The position numbers were made by a program, and so were the translations under genes. A stretch of DNA of 64,000 nt from a virus, in the IMG/VR virus record IMGVR_UViG_3300048582_000168, positions 1 to 64,000 of that record. One strand, written 5' to 3'. Positions within the stretch are counted from its first letter, which is position 1. Every line of letters begins with the position of its first letter. Under the pieces are notes generated by a model. That model had not been told where the DNA came from. It did no database searches and saw only the letters and a program-made list of their open reading frames with translations. Positions 43,788 through 51,585 of this stretch are shown here, piece after piece.

Positions 43788-44392
43788 TTGCCTACTCCCA
43801 GACGACCCCAGCAAATGGGGCCGATACCACGTTGAACCGACAGCGGGTCGGTCAGGGTGCGACCGCAGCATCCGCAGATGCCGGTCGTTTTGCCGAAAAC
43901 TGCAAGAGCCCCGACGGCGTCATCGCCGAACTCCGACAGGGCGTCGATAATCGCATCGAAGGCCCGATGCGCGCCCTTGCGGCGGATCGAGTCGTCCGGC
44001 AGGGCGATGCCGACGTAAGCCCAGTCGAACCCCTTGGCCTTCGCGGCCTCGGTGTAGGACAGCTTCAGGTAGTCGCCCTTGGCACCCTTGCAGAGCATCA
44101 GGCGGACGCGGCCTTCACCGGCAAGCACCTGCACTTGCGGCCACTCGTTGTCGAGGTGCGCGGCGGTCGAGAAAGCAGCCCAGAGGCCGGGGACCGAAGC
44201 GTCCTCCTTGGCGGCAGGCTTGGCCTCATTGGTCAGCTTGTCGACCCAGACCCATTGCTTTTCCGAGAGAGAGCCCTTGGTGGTGAACTGCGCGACCAGC
44301 GACTGAACAAAGCTGTTCTTGCCACCGGTCGCGGCGACTAGAGCCTCGATGCGGGCGGCAGGCGAGGGGGCGGATTTGATTTCGGCGATCAT
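43784..44392 (-). CDS. protein with C-terminal zinc ribbon (DUF6011-like)
   Basis: The 202-residue product starts behind CTGAAAGG (44408-44401). The last 30 residues, GICGCCGRTLTDPLSVQRG-IGPICWGRLG, form the DUF6011-type ribbon found at the C-terminus of many phage and plasmid proteins. The first 150 residues have a mixed fold with VQVLAGEGRVRLMLCKGAKGD. A single-stranded nucleic acid role is plausible but not shown. Confidence 0.65.
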   Translation of the reverse strand: MIAEIKSAPSPAARIEALVAATGGKNSFVQSLVAQFTTKGSLSEKQWVWVDKLTNEAKPAAKEDASVPGLWAAFSTAAHLDNEWPQVQVLAGEGRVRLMLCKGAKGDYLKLSYTEAAKAKGFDWAYVGIALPDDSIRRKGAHRAFDAIIDALSEFGDDAVGALAVFGKTTGICGCCGRTLTDPLSVQRGIGPICWGRLGVGK

Positions 44393-44432
44393 GGCTTGAA
44401 CCTTTCAGGGGCCCATCGGTGGGCATACCCGG

Positions 44433-44472
44433 AAGTTAGGCCAAGGCGTTCCGTTCGTCAAGTCCAGACTTG
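44433..44472 (-). promoter_or_regulatory. leftward promoter with operator palindrome
   Basis: Read leftward: -35 TTGACG (44461-44456), 17-bp spacer, -10 TAACTT (44438-44433). CAAGTC-CA-GACTTG at 44459-44472 overlaps the -35. The site lies inside the 3' end of the HTH gene 44436-44699. Confidence 0.7.
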
Positions 44473-44699
44473 TCAGATTTCCGCTCTTTGCCCCTCGATT
44501 TTACCCGATCTGCCTTGATCTTGGCGTCGTTCGCCTTGGCATCGTCCAGCCAACCGCGAACAGCGCAGAACTGCCAGACCGCCTGCTTGGTGATCCCGAA
44601 CTCCGCCGCGATGGCAGTCATGCCCTTACCCCGGTCAAGGAGTTTGCGGACCTGCTTCTCGCGTTCGGCGCGCTGCGCGTGGGTAAAGGTGGTGGCCAT
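44436..44699 (-). CDS. small helix-turn-helix protein
   Basis: The 87-residue product has a basic N-terminal helix (RAEREKQVRKLLDRGKG) and a clear helix-turn-helix, MTAIAAEFGITKQAVWQFC, at about residues 27-45; the C-terminus is very basic. Its own 3' coding end contains the operator palindrome and promoter of the next operon. It is a natural candidate for the protein that reads the repeated palindrome, but there is no direct evidence. Confidence 0.75.
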   Translation of the reverse strand: MATTFTHAQRAEREKQVRKLLDRGKGMTAIAAEFGITKQAVWQFCAVRGWLDDAKANDAKIKADRVKSRGKERKSDKSGLDERNALA

Positions 44700-44722
44700 G
44701 GTTTTCTATCCCTTGTGGCGAA

Positions 44723-44748
44723 GGCCCGAGCGGTCACCCGCCCGGGCC
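44723..44748 (-). other. intercistronic hairpin
   Basis: GGCCCGAGCGG (44723-44733) pairs with CCGCCCGGGCC (44738-44748) apart from one mismatch. It lies between two leftward genes and has no U-tract. It may slow transcription or protect the 3' end of the upstream message. Confidence 0.35.
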
Positions 44749-44768
44749 GACAAGTTACTCGAGCCCGA

Positions 44769-45848
44769 TCAGTCCTGCACCATCGGGGCGGCGTCCAATT
44801 CGCCAGCCGAGAACTGCTGGGCATAGCGCGCGGCCTTGTGGAAGATGGCCGCCGTCGGAACCCGACCCTGATAGGTCGAGGTGAAGTTGAAGTAAGCCTC
44901 CGAGCCTTCACCCTCCCTCTTAGACCCGAGCGTGAACAGGTTCGCGTAGATCGGCGGGATATGCTCCGCCCCGTCGGGGCCGATGAGGATCTGCGACATG
45001 ATGACGGTGTTCATCCGCGCCGCGACCTTGGCCTTGGTGCCCGCCATACTGATGACCGCAGGGCGGTAGACCAGCCCGTCAGTCGACAGAAGGACAGCCC
45101 ACTCCGGCGTGTCGACGACCTCGACCAGACCGATCTTCTGATCCATGTAGGCACGCTTGCCGATGGAGACCTCCTCCAAGGTCTTGTATTCCGACTCCGG
45201 CACGTCCGGACGGACCAGACCGCCGCCGCCGCCCTTTTCGTCGCGCGGCTTCCACGCCACGAAGCGCCGCTTGTAGAAGACCGGCACGATGAACGCCTCG
45301 GTCATGAGCGCGTCCGGCCCTTCCTTGACGGTGTCCATCAGCATGCCCGCCTCGGCACCCTGAATGTAGGTCATGGTCCCCTTTTTCACCTGCGGGGAGT
45401 TGTCCTGCAGGAGCGCGATGCGGGGGATTTGCAGGTCGCGCGTCTCGAAATTCAGGCCGCGCCCGGCATGCTGCAGAAAGAGCGCGTCGAGATCGGACGG
45501 CGCACCCGTGGTCAGGGCCCCGCCGGTCGCGGCCTGTGCAACAGCCGTGCCTTTCGCGGGCTGCTTGGCGGGCGGCTTGGCAGCCTTGGCCTGATCCGAC
45601 AGCTTCTGCGTCGCGGCCTGAGCGGCAGCCTGAGCGGCGGCCTCCGCCTTGGCCTTCTGGTCGATTTCCTCCTCGGTCAGAGGCACCTCGTCAGCGACTT
45701 TGTGGACCGGCGCCGGGTCGGCAGCCGGGGCCGCCTGAGTGGCCCCCGTCAGCGCGGCCAGCTTGGCCTGCAGGGCGGCAATCTCGTCCTGCGGGTTTGC
45801 GGTAGTCTTGACCTCACCGGTCTCCGGGTCGATTTCTTCGATAGCCAT
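44769..45848 (-). CDS. conserved phage early protein of unknown function
   Basis: The 359-residue product starts at ATG 45848 behind AAGGAAG. Residues 1-110 are low-complexity, Ala/Gln/Lys-rich and probably flexible. The folded part starts at LNFETRDLQIPRIALLQ and has KKGTMTYIQGAEAGMLMDT, then VPVFYKRRFVAWKPRDEKGGG, a pattern conserved in many tailed phages near replication genes. I cannot name its activity. A DNA-binding or replication-support role is possible from context. Confidence 0.7.
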   Translation of the reverse strand: MAIEEIDPETGEVKTTANPQDEIAALQAKLAALTGATQAAPAADPAPVHKVADEVPLTEEEIDQKAKAEAAAQAAAQAATQKLSDQAKAAKPPAKQPAKGTAVAQAATGGALTTGAPSDLDALFLQHAGRGLNFETRDLQIPRIALLQDNSPQVKKGTMTYIQGAEAGMLMDTVKEGPDALMTEAFIVPVFYKRRFVAWKPRDEKGGGGGLVRPDVPESEYKTLEEVSIGKRAYMDQKIGLVEVVDTPEWAVLLSTDGLVYRPAVISMAGTKAKVAARMNTVIMSQILIGPDGAEHIPPIYANLFTLGSKREGEGSEAYFNFTSTYQGRVPTAAIFHKAARYAQQFSAGELDAAPMVQD

Positions 45849-45850
45849 GG

Positions 45851-46429
45851 TCACTTCCTTTTCACAGTGGCTTCAACCGAGGCGAACAGCCCCAGCATCC
45901 CAAGGTCGATGGGGGTTCCATCGGCCAGCTTTTCACGCCCGAACGCCTGCAGCGTCGAGGAATGAACTTTCCGCTCAAGCGCGACCTCACGGTTGAAGGT
46001 CGAGCCGATCAATTCGGCGACGCGGGTCGCCAAGTCTTCCTCGCCCGGACCGAACTCGACGGTCATGGTCGTGGCGATGCCGCCGGGGAAGCCCAACTGC
46101 TGGAGAAGCAGGAACGCCTTCTCGACGTCCGGCGCGGAACTGATCGCGCCCTTGACCTTGGTCTCGACCGCGACCCGCATCCCTTCACCCTCCCAAGCGC
46201 GAGCGCCAAGCTGGGCCATCAGGTCGGGGATGGTCTTCTGCTGCAGATCCCGAAGCTGCGTCCCGATGATCTTGTCGCGGTTGGCAAGCTGGGCGGACTC
46301 ATCCTTCAGGACAAGCACCTGCGCCGCGACGTCGGTCAGCTTTTCCGCCGGGGTCTTTTCGGCAGGCGGATCGACAGGCGGCAGGTTATGGCCGGGCCCC
46401 GCAGGACCGGCTTCGTCGGGTTCAGGCAT
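45851..46429 (-). CDS. unknown early protein, partner of next gene
   Basis: The 192-residue product is coupled to the following gene and has CTGAAAGG at 46449-46442. A proline-rich start (GPAGPGHNLPPVDPPAEKTP) precedes a coiled-coil part (LKDESAQLANRDKIIGTQLRDLQ) and a mixed C-terminus. In related phages two genes with this appearance stay together, which suggests a complex. Function unknown. Confidence 0.65.
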   Translation of the reverse strand: MPEPDEAGPAGPGHNLPPVDPPAEKTPAEKLTDVAAQVLVLKDESAQLANRDKIIGTQLRDLQQKTIPDLMAQLGARAWEGEGMRVAVETKVKGAISSAPDVEKAFLLLQQLGFPGGIATTMTVEFGPGEEDLATRVAELIGSTFNREVALERKVHSSTLQAFGREKLADGTPIDLGMLGLFASVEATVKRK

Positions 46430-46452
46430 GGTGGTCGTCTCCCTTTCAGAAC

Positions 46453-46488
46453 AAGTCTGGACTTTACCAGACGGGGGTGTGTTGGCAA
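46453..46488 (-). promoter_or_regulatory. leftward promoter with operator at -10
   Basis: Read leftward: -35 TTGCCA (46488-46483), 16-bp spacer, -10 TAAAGT (46466-46461). The palindrome AAGTCTGGACTT (46453-46464) overlaps the -10 and start region instead of the -35. Confidence 0.6.
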
Positions 46489-46494
46489 GCGCAA

Positions 46495-47790
46495 TCATGC
46501 CGTCACGGCGACCGGAGACATGAAAGCATAGCCCGCCGCAGCCGAGCCCCGGATATGCTCCGAGCGCCAGACCCGGAAGGCCCCGCAGGCGCACTCCTGC
46601 CGCCGTCCGGCCTCCCCGGCGGGGGTCCACAGGTGCGCGCAAGAGCCCGACCCGTGGCGCAGGTAATGCACCCAGTGGCCCCGCACCTGATGCTCCACCT
46701 TCAGCGACCGCGAGGGCCCCTGCGGAGCCTCGTCGCGCGGGCGGGTGACGATGAGGCGCGACAGGTCGATGCGGATGTTCGATACCGCCATGAAGGGCGT
46801 CCGGCGGTGCCCCACCATCCGCGACCCGGCAGGCCGGGTGGTCTCGATCACGGTCGAGCCGCTCTCGCCAAGGACCGCCATGATGGCGAGGATGATCCGG
46901 CCCGTCCCGCGCGCCTCCATGATCGGCTGGGTCATCATGTCGTCATCCCAGCCGTCCTTTCCGTCGAAGTCCCGGGGGGAACAGTAGGGCGACCAGACCG
47001 GGGTCATCGTGAGCCCGATGGACGCGGTATCGGCGGTCTCGGACCGAATCCGCTCGTTCCAATTCATGAGCCCGCCATCGGTCCCGAAGGACGGCGGCAG
47101 GAAGGCGTGGCCAAGCGTCCACGCATCCTCATGCGGGCGGCCAAGCATCATTTCCGACAGGACGGCCTCGACCGCCTTGCGGCTTTCAGGGGAGAGGCCG
47201 ATGAAGGACTCCTGTTCGTCGATCCGCATCTTCGCCCGGGCATGGATGGCCTCGAGGTTCGCGGTCATCCGACGGCGCACCGAATCGCGACAGCCGGGAT
47301 CCGGGTGCGGCAAGGTCTCGCCGGAAAAGTCGAAGCGGATCGAGACGGGCTCGACCGTGAGACCGACCATGGCGCCGGTCTGGGTGACCTTCATCCGACC
47401 CAGCGCAGACGCGGTCCCCCGGGCGCCGGTCTCGTCGGCGGTGATCAGGATGGGGAACTCGTTCGGCGCCTCCGGGTCGACCTCGCCTCCTCCGGTCGCG
47501 GTCAGCGACAGGAAGTGGGCGTAGTCGAAGATGCAGATCGACGCAGGCCACGGCATCCGGGCCGACAGGGCAGCCCTGAGAAGGTCGGAGGGGGGAAGGG
47601 ACGCGACAGAGGCAAGGACCGCCGTGGCGGCCTTGTCGAAGACCACGATGCGAGAGCGCAGCACGTCGGCCTTCAGCCGGTTGAAGACCCGGGACTGCGA
47701 GGCAGCGCCGCGCGCCCAGAGGGTGGTGTTCTTGGGGTCGGAGACAGCCCAGCGGATATAGTCCGGGGCGGACAGGTCATCGGGTTTCAT
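46495..47790 (-). CDS. large conserved phage protein with C-terminal Cys/His site
   Basis: The 431-residue product starts at ATG 47790 behind CTGAAAGG (47804-47797). It is a mixed alpha/beta protein; the end contains GHWVHYLRHGSGSCAHLW and ECACGAFRVWRSEHIRG, where Cys and His residues could bind zinc. Proteins with this tail occur in alphaproteobacterial phages and prophages, without known activity to my knowledge. It is one of the largest early genes, so probably important. Confidence 0.65.
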   Translation of the reverse strand: MKPDDLSAPDYIRWAVSDPKNTTLWARGAASQSRVFNRLKADVLRSRIVVFDKAATAVLASVASLPPSDLLRAALSARMPWPASICIFDYAHFLSLTATGGGEVDPEAPNEFPILITADETGARGTASALGRMKVTQTGAMVGLTVEPVSIRFDFSGETLPHPDPGCRDSVRRRMTANLEAIHARAKMRIDEQESFIGLSPESRKAVEAVLSEMMLGRPHEDAWTLGHAFLPPSFGTDGGLMNWNERIRSETADTASIGLTMTPVWSPYCSPRDFDGKDGWDDDMMTQPIMEARGTGRIILAIMAVLGESGSTVIETTRPAGSRMVGHRRTPFMAVSNIRIDLSRLIVTRPRDEAPQGPSRSLKVEHQVRGHWVHYLRHGSGSCAHLWTPAGEAGRRQECACGAFRVWRSEHIRGSAAAGYAFMSPVAVTA

Positions 47791-47824
47791 GCGCTTCCTT
47801 TCAGGGCCCGGGCAGGGCGGGCGT

Positions 47825-48055
47825 TCAGACGTCGGTCGGCACCTTTTCCTTGGCCCGCCCGACCCGGAACTCGACCCGTTCCGCAAGGAACTTCATCGAG
47901 GCGGCGTCGGTGCGGTTGCTGTCATGGATCAACCAGATCGCGAGATCGAGCCTGCCCGACCGGGACAGGCTGACCACCATTTCGGCAGTCCGGTCGATCT
48001 CGCGTTCCTTGGTGCCGAAGGTGGTGATGGCGGCAGGATCGAAGGGGGAGGGCAT
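47825..48055 (-). CDS. unknown small early protein
   Basis: The 76-residue product starts MPSPFDPAAITTFGTKEREID and has a helical body (AEMVVSLSRSGRLDLAIWLIHDS). ATG 48055 is coupled to the upstream stop. Not recognised. Confidence 0.6.
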   Translation of the reverse strand: MPSPFDPAAITTFGTKEREIDRTAEMVVSLSRSGRLDLAIWLIHDSNRTDAASMKFLAERVEFRVGRAKEKVPTDV

Positions 48056-48483
48056 CACACCTCCCGCATCGCGAAGGGGGCATTTCGCGCCCGGAACTTG
48101 TCGCTGACCCCGGACAGGGTGTTCGGATCGAACGCCTGCGCGGTGATCCACGCCTCCAAGTCGATCACGATGGGCAGGTCCGGATCATGGATATCCCAAG
48201 CCCGCACGTCGGCCATTCCAGACGCGATGATCGACGTCGAGGCAAGCCAATGGTCGACATCCCGGCGGCAAGCGGCCTCGGTCTTGATCCGACCCCACTC
48301 CGGGTGCCAGAGCGCAAGCAGGACGTGCCCGGCATCCCAGCCCATGGAAAACGAGCGTTCGACGTAGCCCGACGGGTGGTTCACCTTGGCGTCTTGGCCG
48401 AGAATGATGAAGCCCCGGAACTGGCGGAACTTGTCCCGCCAGTCATCGGTCACGGGCACGATGGGTTTGCGGTCCAGCGGCAT
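48055..48483 (-). CDS. unknown early protein
   Basis: The 142-residue product starts MPLDRKPIVPVTDDWRDKF and contains GWDAGHVLLALWHPEWGRI. The start is coupled to the stop of the next upstream gene. Aromatic and His content is high; no family is recognised. Confidence 0.65.
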   Translation of the reverse strand: MPLDRKPIVPVTDDWRDKFRQFRGFIILGQDAKVNHPSGYVERSFSMGWDAGHVLLALWHPEWGRIKTEAACRRDVDHWLASTSIIASGMADVRAWDIHDPDLPIVIDLEAWITAQAFDPNTLSGVSDKFRARNAPFAMREV

Positions 48484-49265
48484 CACACCCCCCGCCCGTG
48501 TTCCTTGACCATCTCCTCGCACTGGCGACGCTCCTCGGCGATCTCCGCGTCGGTGTAGCCCGCGTCGGCGTAGTCGGTCGCGCAGTCCGGGCAAAGGTCG
48601 TTGCCGTCGAGCGGGTGCGAGGCAGGCAGGTCAGAGGCACTCAGCCCGCAAGACCAGCACGCAGCTTCGCCCGCCGCCGTTGCGCCCGGCGTTTCCGAGA
48701 TTTGCTCTGCGAGGCTGACGCAGTCGGCGCAGAACCCGTCCTTGAGGGCTGCGACCCCGAAGCGCATGCCGCAGCCGTCACAAAAGGGATCGTGGCGCTT
48801 TGCCTTGCCCCCCTTCGGGATCCCGGCCACGACCGGCGTGCGATAGTCCGTCCAGTCGTGAGACCCGTAGAGCGAGCCCTGCCGGGTGTCGCCATAGCCG
48901 GACCGACCGTAGGGCCCGCCGGGCTGCAGCTTGCCGAAGACAGACCAGCCGGACATGCAGGCGTTGTAGATCGCCTTGTCTTCCTTCGGAAGCGACGACT
49001 TGAAGTTGCTGTAATTCATGGTCAGCGCCTCGCGGGCGAGAACCTGCGCGACTTCGAACCGGGTGGCGAAGACCCGGCCCGCATAGTCACCACCCGGGGT
49101 CGCGACATAATCGTGCAGCGGGAACAGCTTGACGGCATCTTCCTTGCGCCGGAAGCGGACCGAGAGGATGGCATCTTCACCGGGGCCCGAGGGCTTGCCA
49201 GCGGCGTCCTTGGCGACGACGGACGCGAAGCCGCCGCCGTTTTCATTCGAGAATAGAATCCACAT
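48483..49265 (-). CDS. early protein with two zinc ribbons
   Basis: The 260-residue product starts MWILFSNENGGGFASVVAKD; CTGAAAGG lies at 49284-49277. Residues 1-110 look like an alpha/beta domain. The second half has two CxxC pairs each: FCDGCGMRF...FCADCVSL and ACWSCGLSA...LCPDCATDY, so two zinc ribbons. A nucleic acid or protein-binding role is likely; the exact function is unknown. Its leader consists of a triple 12-bp repeat. Confidence 0.7.
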   Translation of the reverse strand: MWILFSNENGGGFASVVAKDAAGKPSGPGEDAILSVRFRRKEDAVKLFPLHDYVATPGGDYAGRVFATRFEVAQVLAREALTMNYSNFKSSLPKEDKAIYNACMSGWSVFGKLQPGGPYGRSGYGDTRQGSLYGSHDWTDYRTPVVAGIPKGGKAKRHDPFCDGCGMRFGVAALKDGFCADCVSLAEQISETPGATAAGEAACWSCGLSASDLPASHPLDGNDLCPDCATDYADAGYTDAEIAEERRQCEEMVKEHGRGV

Positions 49266-49282
49266 GGGATGGGTGTCCTTTC

Positions 49283-49318
49283 AGGGAGTAAGGCAGGGAG
49301 TAAGGCAGGGAGTAAGGC
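49283..49318. repeat. three tandem 12-bp repeats in leader
   Basis: AGGGAGTAAGGC occurs three times without a gap (49283-49294, 49295-49306, 49307-49318), followed by a partial fourth. It fills the distance between the -10 (49328-49323) and CTGAAAGG, so it forms almost the whole mRNA leader. Confidence 0.85.
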
Positions 49319-49322
49319 AGGG

Positions 49323-49361
49323 AACATGGTCCCCGCCGTTGATTTTGTCAAGTCCAGACTT
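49323..49361 (-). promoter_or_regulatory. leftward promoter with operator palindrome
   Basis: Read leftward: -35 TTGACA (49351-49346), 17-bp spacer, -10 CATGTT (49328-49323). AAGTCCAGACTT at 49350-49361 touches the -35. Confidence 0.65.
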
Positions 49362-49728
49362 AACGCTTTGCGCCGGGCTTGCCGGTAACCGGCTGCAAGG
49401 CAGCGATGACATTCGCCTCGAAATTCAGGTCGTCGAGAAGCGCCCCGGCCTCGGTCGCGAACTTCAGGAACCGCGCCTGCGCGGCCTCGGGCGGCATGGT
49501 CGAACCCTGCATCCGCTTGGACACCAGACCCGACAGCCAAAGCGTCGCCTCGCAGGCGGTGCCGGTCGCCCGGTGCGCCTTGTTGACGGACTGCATCTTG
49601 CGTTCGGTCCTGCGGTCCTTGGCAGCCCGGGCCTTTATGGCGGCAGAGTCGCCAGCTTGGTGCGACTTGCGCGCAAGGTCCACGACGTAGGAGAGGGCGG
49701 CGTTGATCTGCTTTATGGCGTCGGTCAT
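49360..49728 (-). CDS. unknown helical early protein
   Basis: The 122-residue product has CTGAAAGG at 49745-49738. It is helical and basic in the middle (KARAAKDRRTERKMQSVNKAHR). Its last codons overlap the operator of the next unit. Function unknown. Confidence 0.65.
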   Translation of the reverse strand: MTDAIKQINAALSYVVDLARKSHQAGDSAAIKARAAKDRRTERKMQSVNKAHRATGTACEATLWLSGLVSKRMQGSTMPPEAAQARFLKFATEAGALLDDLNFEANVIAALQPVTGKPGAKR

Positions 49729-49940
49729 TTTTCGGATCCTTTCAGGGCGCGGCGGATTTCGCTTCGGAAGTTTCGCAGGGTTCGAAAGTCGGATGGGGTG
49801 AAGGACGTGCAGAAGACCCGTCGGAGCCCCGAGGGGTGGGAGGCTTTCACCACAAGATGCTTGCCGTAGCGCACCTCGTCCACGGTGAAGCCTTCCGCCT
49901 TGATGACGCCGAGAGCGGCGGCGACGTGCCGGGTCGTCAC
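49725..49940 (-). CDS. HicA-like small protein
   Basis: The 71-residue product starts at GTG 49940, overlapping the upstream stop. The pattern GFTVDEVRYGKHLVVKAS, then FCTSFTPSDFRTLRNFRSEIRR resembles short HicA/YcfA-type dsRNA-binding-fold proteins; the His in GKH is the position of the catalytic His of HicA. No HicB-like antitoxin is next to it. It may be an orphan RNA-binding protein rather than a toxin. Confidence 0.55.
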   Translation of the reverse strand: MTTRHVAAALGVIKAEGFTVDEVRYGKHLVVKASHPSGLRRVFCTSFTPSDFRTLRNFRSEIRRALKGSEK

Positions 49941-50248
49941 GACACCGCCTCGCCCATCAGGGTCTTGGCGGCCTTGAACGCGGCGGCCTCGGTGACGTAG
50001 TCGATGCAGTAGAACCCCTGCACGCATTCCCCGCCCGGGTGAGCCGCGACAGGCGCGTCCGGCAGGTAGACGACCAGCCAACCGGTGAAGGCGGAGGTGC
50101 GACGGAAAGAGGCGGTCTTCACGACCCAGACCAGCGTCGGGTCAATGGCCTCGATGGCGACGACTTGGGTCTTGCATTCGAGGTGATCGTGCGGCGCGAG
50201 GTGCATCAAGGCAATGTCGGCGACGCGGGATAGAGACAGCGGTGTCAT
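49937..50248 (-). CDS. unknown early protein
   Basis: The 103-residue product starts at ATG 50248 behind CTGAAAGG (50265-50258). It contains DIALMHLAPHDHLECKTQVVA and CVQGFYCIDYVTEAAAF, an alpha/beta pattern. It precedes the HicA-like gene in the same transcript, but it does not look like HicB. Confidence 0.6.
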   Translation of the reverse strand: MTPLSLSRVADIALMHLAPHDHLECKTQVVAIEAIDPTLVWVVKTASFRRTSAFTGWLVVYLPDAPVAAHPGGECVQGFYCIDYVTEAAAFKAAKTLMGEAVS

Positions 50249-50298
50249 GGGGCAGGAACCTTTCAGAAGCGACAGGACCACCCCGTCGCATGAGAGAC

Positions 50299-50337
50299 AA
50301 GGTGGTCCATTCCGATCTGGTTGTCAAGTCCAGACTT
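50299..50337 (-). promoter_or_regulatory. leftward promoter with operator palindrome
   Basis: Read leftward: -35 TTGACA (50327-50322), 17 bp, then CACCTT, a poor -10. AAGTCCAGACTT lies at 50326-50337. The operator and -35 are clear, but the -10 is weak. Confidence 0.5.
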
Positions 50338-50791
50338 AACGATTGCAGTAGCCCGAAGACGGCAGGGACGCCTTCGCCCGGGGCGTTTCCAGCCCGGAAT
50401 AGCGCCCGCCGGAGTAGCGCGGGCAGTCGAGCGCCAGCCCGTCGGCGATCAGAAGCGCGCCGATATCGTAACCCTCCTGCGGCCCGGTCGCGAGGTAGCA
50501 GACCCCCACCCGCCGGTCGTAGGACTCACCCGCGAGGTGGCAGTCAAGCTGGCGTCCGTCGACGATCTCGTAAAGCCCGAGCCGGGCCCGGCGGCCCGCA
50601 TCGGTGTCCATTTCGGGGGCGTCCACCCCGTCGAGCCGGATCTTCACGCCGGAGACCCAGAGGGTGTCGCCGTCCACCACTTTCGAGGCAGGGCCGGTAA
50701 TCGTCTCGGCCTCCGCCGGACCGGCGACTTGCAGAAAAAAGCAACACGCCACAACCGCACGACCGACGGTCGAGAGGGAATCGATGAGCAT
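50336..50791 (-). CDS. secreted thermonuclease-like (SNase) protein
   Basis: The 151-residue product has an N-terminal signal peptide (about residues 1-28, AVVACCFFLQVAGPAEA). The SNase fold follows: KVVDGDTLWV (D40, D42, T43), IRLDGVDAPE (R52, E60) and DRRVG (R93-R94), matching the catalytic set. It ends GYCNR, with several Cys residues for disulfides. An exported phage nuclease could act in the periplasm on incoming or released DNA. CTGAAAGG lies at 50806-50799. Confidence 0.85.
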   Translation of the reverse strand: MLIDSLSTVGRAVVACCFFLQVAGPAEAETITGPASKVVDGDTLWVSGVKIRLDGVDAPEMDTDAGRRARLGLYEIVDGRQLDCHLAGESYDRRVGVCYLATGPQEGYDIGALLIADGLALDCPRYSGGRYSGLETPRAKASLPSSGYCNR

Positions 50792-50802
50792 CGGGGAACC
50801 TT

Positions 50803-50904
50803 TCAGAAGATCAGGGAGAGGATGACACCCCAGATCAGGGTGCCAGCGACGATGGCGAAGACCAGCCAACCGCCATAACTGAAGTCGAAGCGACGCCTGC
50901 CCAT
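50803..50904 (-). CDS. 33-residue membrane protein
   Basis: A frame of 33 codons starts at ATG 50904, overlapping the stop of the upstream gene. It reads MGRRRFDFSYGG followed by one membrane helix (WLVFAIVAGTLIWGVILSLIF). Its TGA lies inside the CTGAAAGG of the nuclease gene. The coupling and positive-inside charge pattern support it as a real small membrane protein. Confidence 0.6.
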   Translation of the reverse strand: MGRRRFDFSYGGWLVFAIVAGTLIWGVILSLIF

Positions 50905-51557
50905 CACGCCCCCAGAGAGACAGGAAGGGGCGCCTGCGTCGCGGCGGCGAAGTGGTCACCCAAGAGGACGCGGATGATGACCTCGGGGCTCACCACGGCA
51001 CGGTTCGCGCGGTCCTGAATTTCCTGCCACATCCAGTCCGGCAGACCCAGCGCCGCCTGAATCGGGTCGGCGTCGTCGGGCTGGTTGCCGACCAGATCGG
51101 CACTGACATCGTAGACTGCCGGAGGCAAGAACCCGTCGTCGACATAGTCGGTCGAGAGCAACTCTGCTGACACCCAGATGATGTCTCCGATATGCTTCTT
51201 GCCCGCCTGCAACACGCGAATGCGCAGGTCCAAAAGATGACGGACGTAGGCGACAGCGGTCAACTTCAGCGCAAAGTTTCCCAGCGCCGGGCGAAGATGG
51301 ACGTGCAGCACCGAATCGATGCCATCAAGAACCGGGTAGTCCTCGCCTTCACGGCGGAAGCCGATCCAGCCGGTGTTTGACGTGCGCAGCGCGACGGTGC
51401 GAGACGCGCCGCCCTTCGAGATGACGTAGACCTGCCGCTGCAGGGTGAACTGGTCAGCCGGGGCGCGTTGGATGGCGTAACCGGCATCATAAAGCTGACC
51501 GATAGCCATAGAGCGGAGCGCGCGGGTCGAGATTTCAGGCATAGAATCGTTTGACAT
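50904..51557 (-). CDS. unknown early protein
   Basis: The 217-residue product starts MSNDSMPEISTRALRSMAIG at ATG 51557, behind CTGAAAGG (51572-51565). An alpha/beta body (QVYVISKGGASRTVALRTSNTGWIGF) suggests an Mrr/restriction-like or unrelated small fold, but key catalytic residues cannot be assigned. It is the first gene behind a strong promoter. Confidence 0.65.
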   Translation of the reverse strand: MSNDSMPEISTRALRSMAIGQLYDAGYAIQRAPADQFTLQRQVYVISKGGASRTVALRTSNTGWIGFRREGEDYPVLDGIDSVLHVHLRPALGNFALKLTAVAYVRHLLDLRIRVLQAGKKHIGDIIWVSAELLSTDYVDDGFLPPAVYDVSADLVGNQPDDADPIQAALGLPDWMWQEIQDRANRAVVSPEVIIRVLLGDHFAAATQAPLPVSLGA

Positions 51558-51585
51558 TGTTTGTCCTTTCAGGGTCGATGCTTGC

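Noticed and set aside
49283-49318. CRISPR-like array
   Set aside because: The three 12-bp units are directly adjacent without spacers. No other repeat-spacer pattern and no cas gene was seen in the window.
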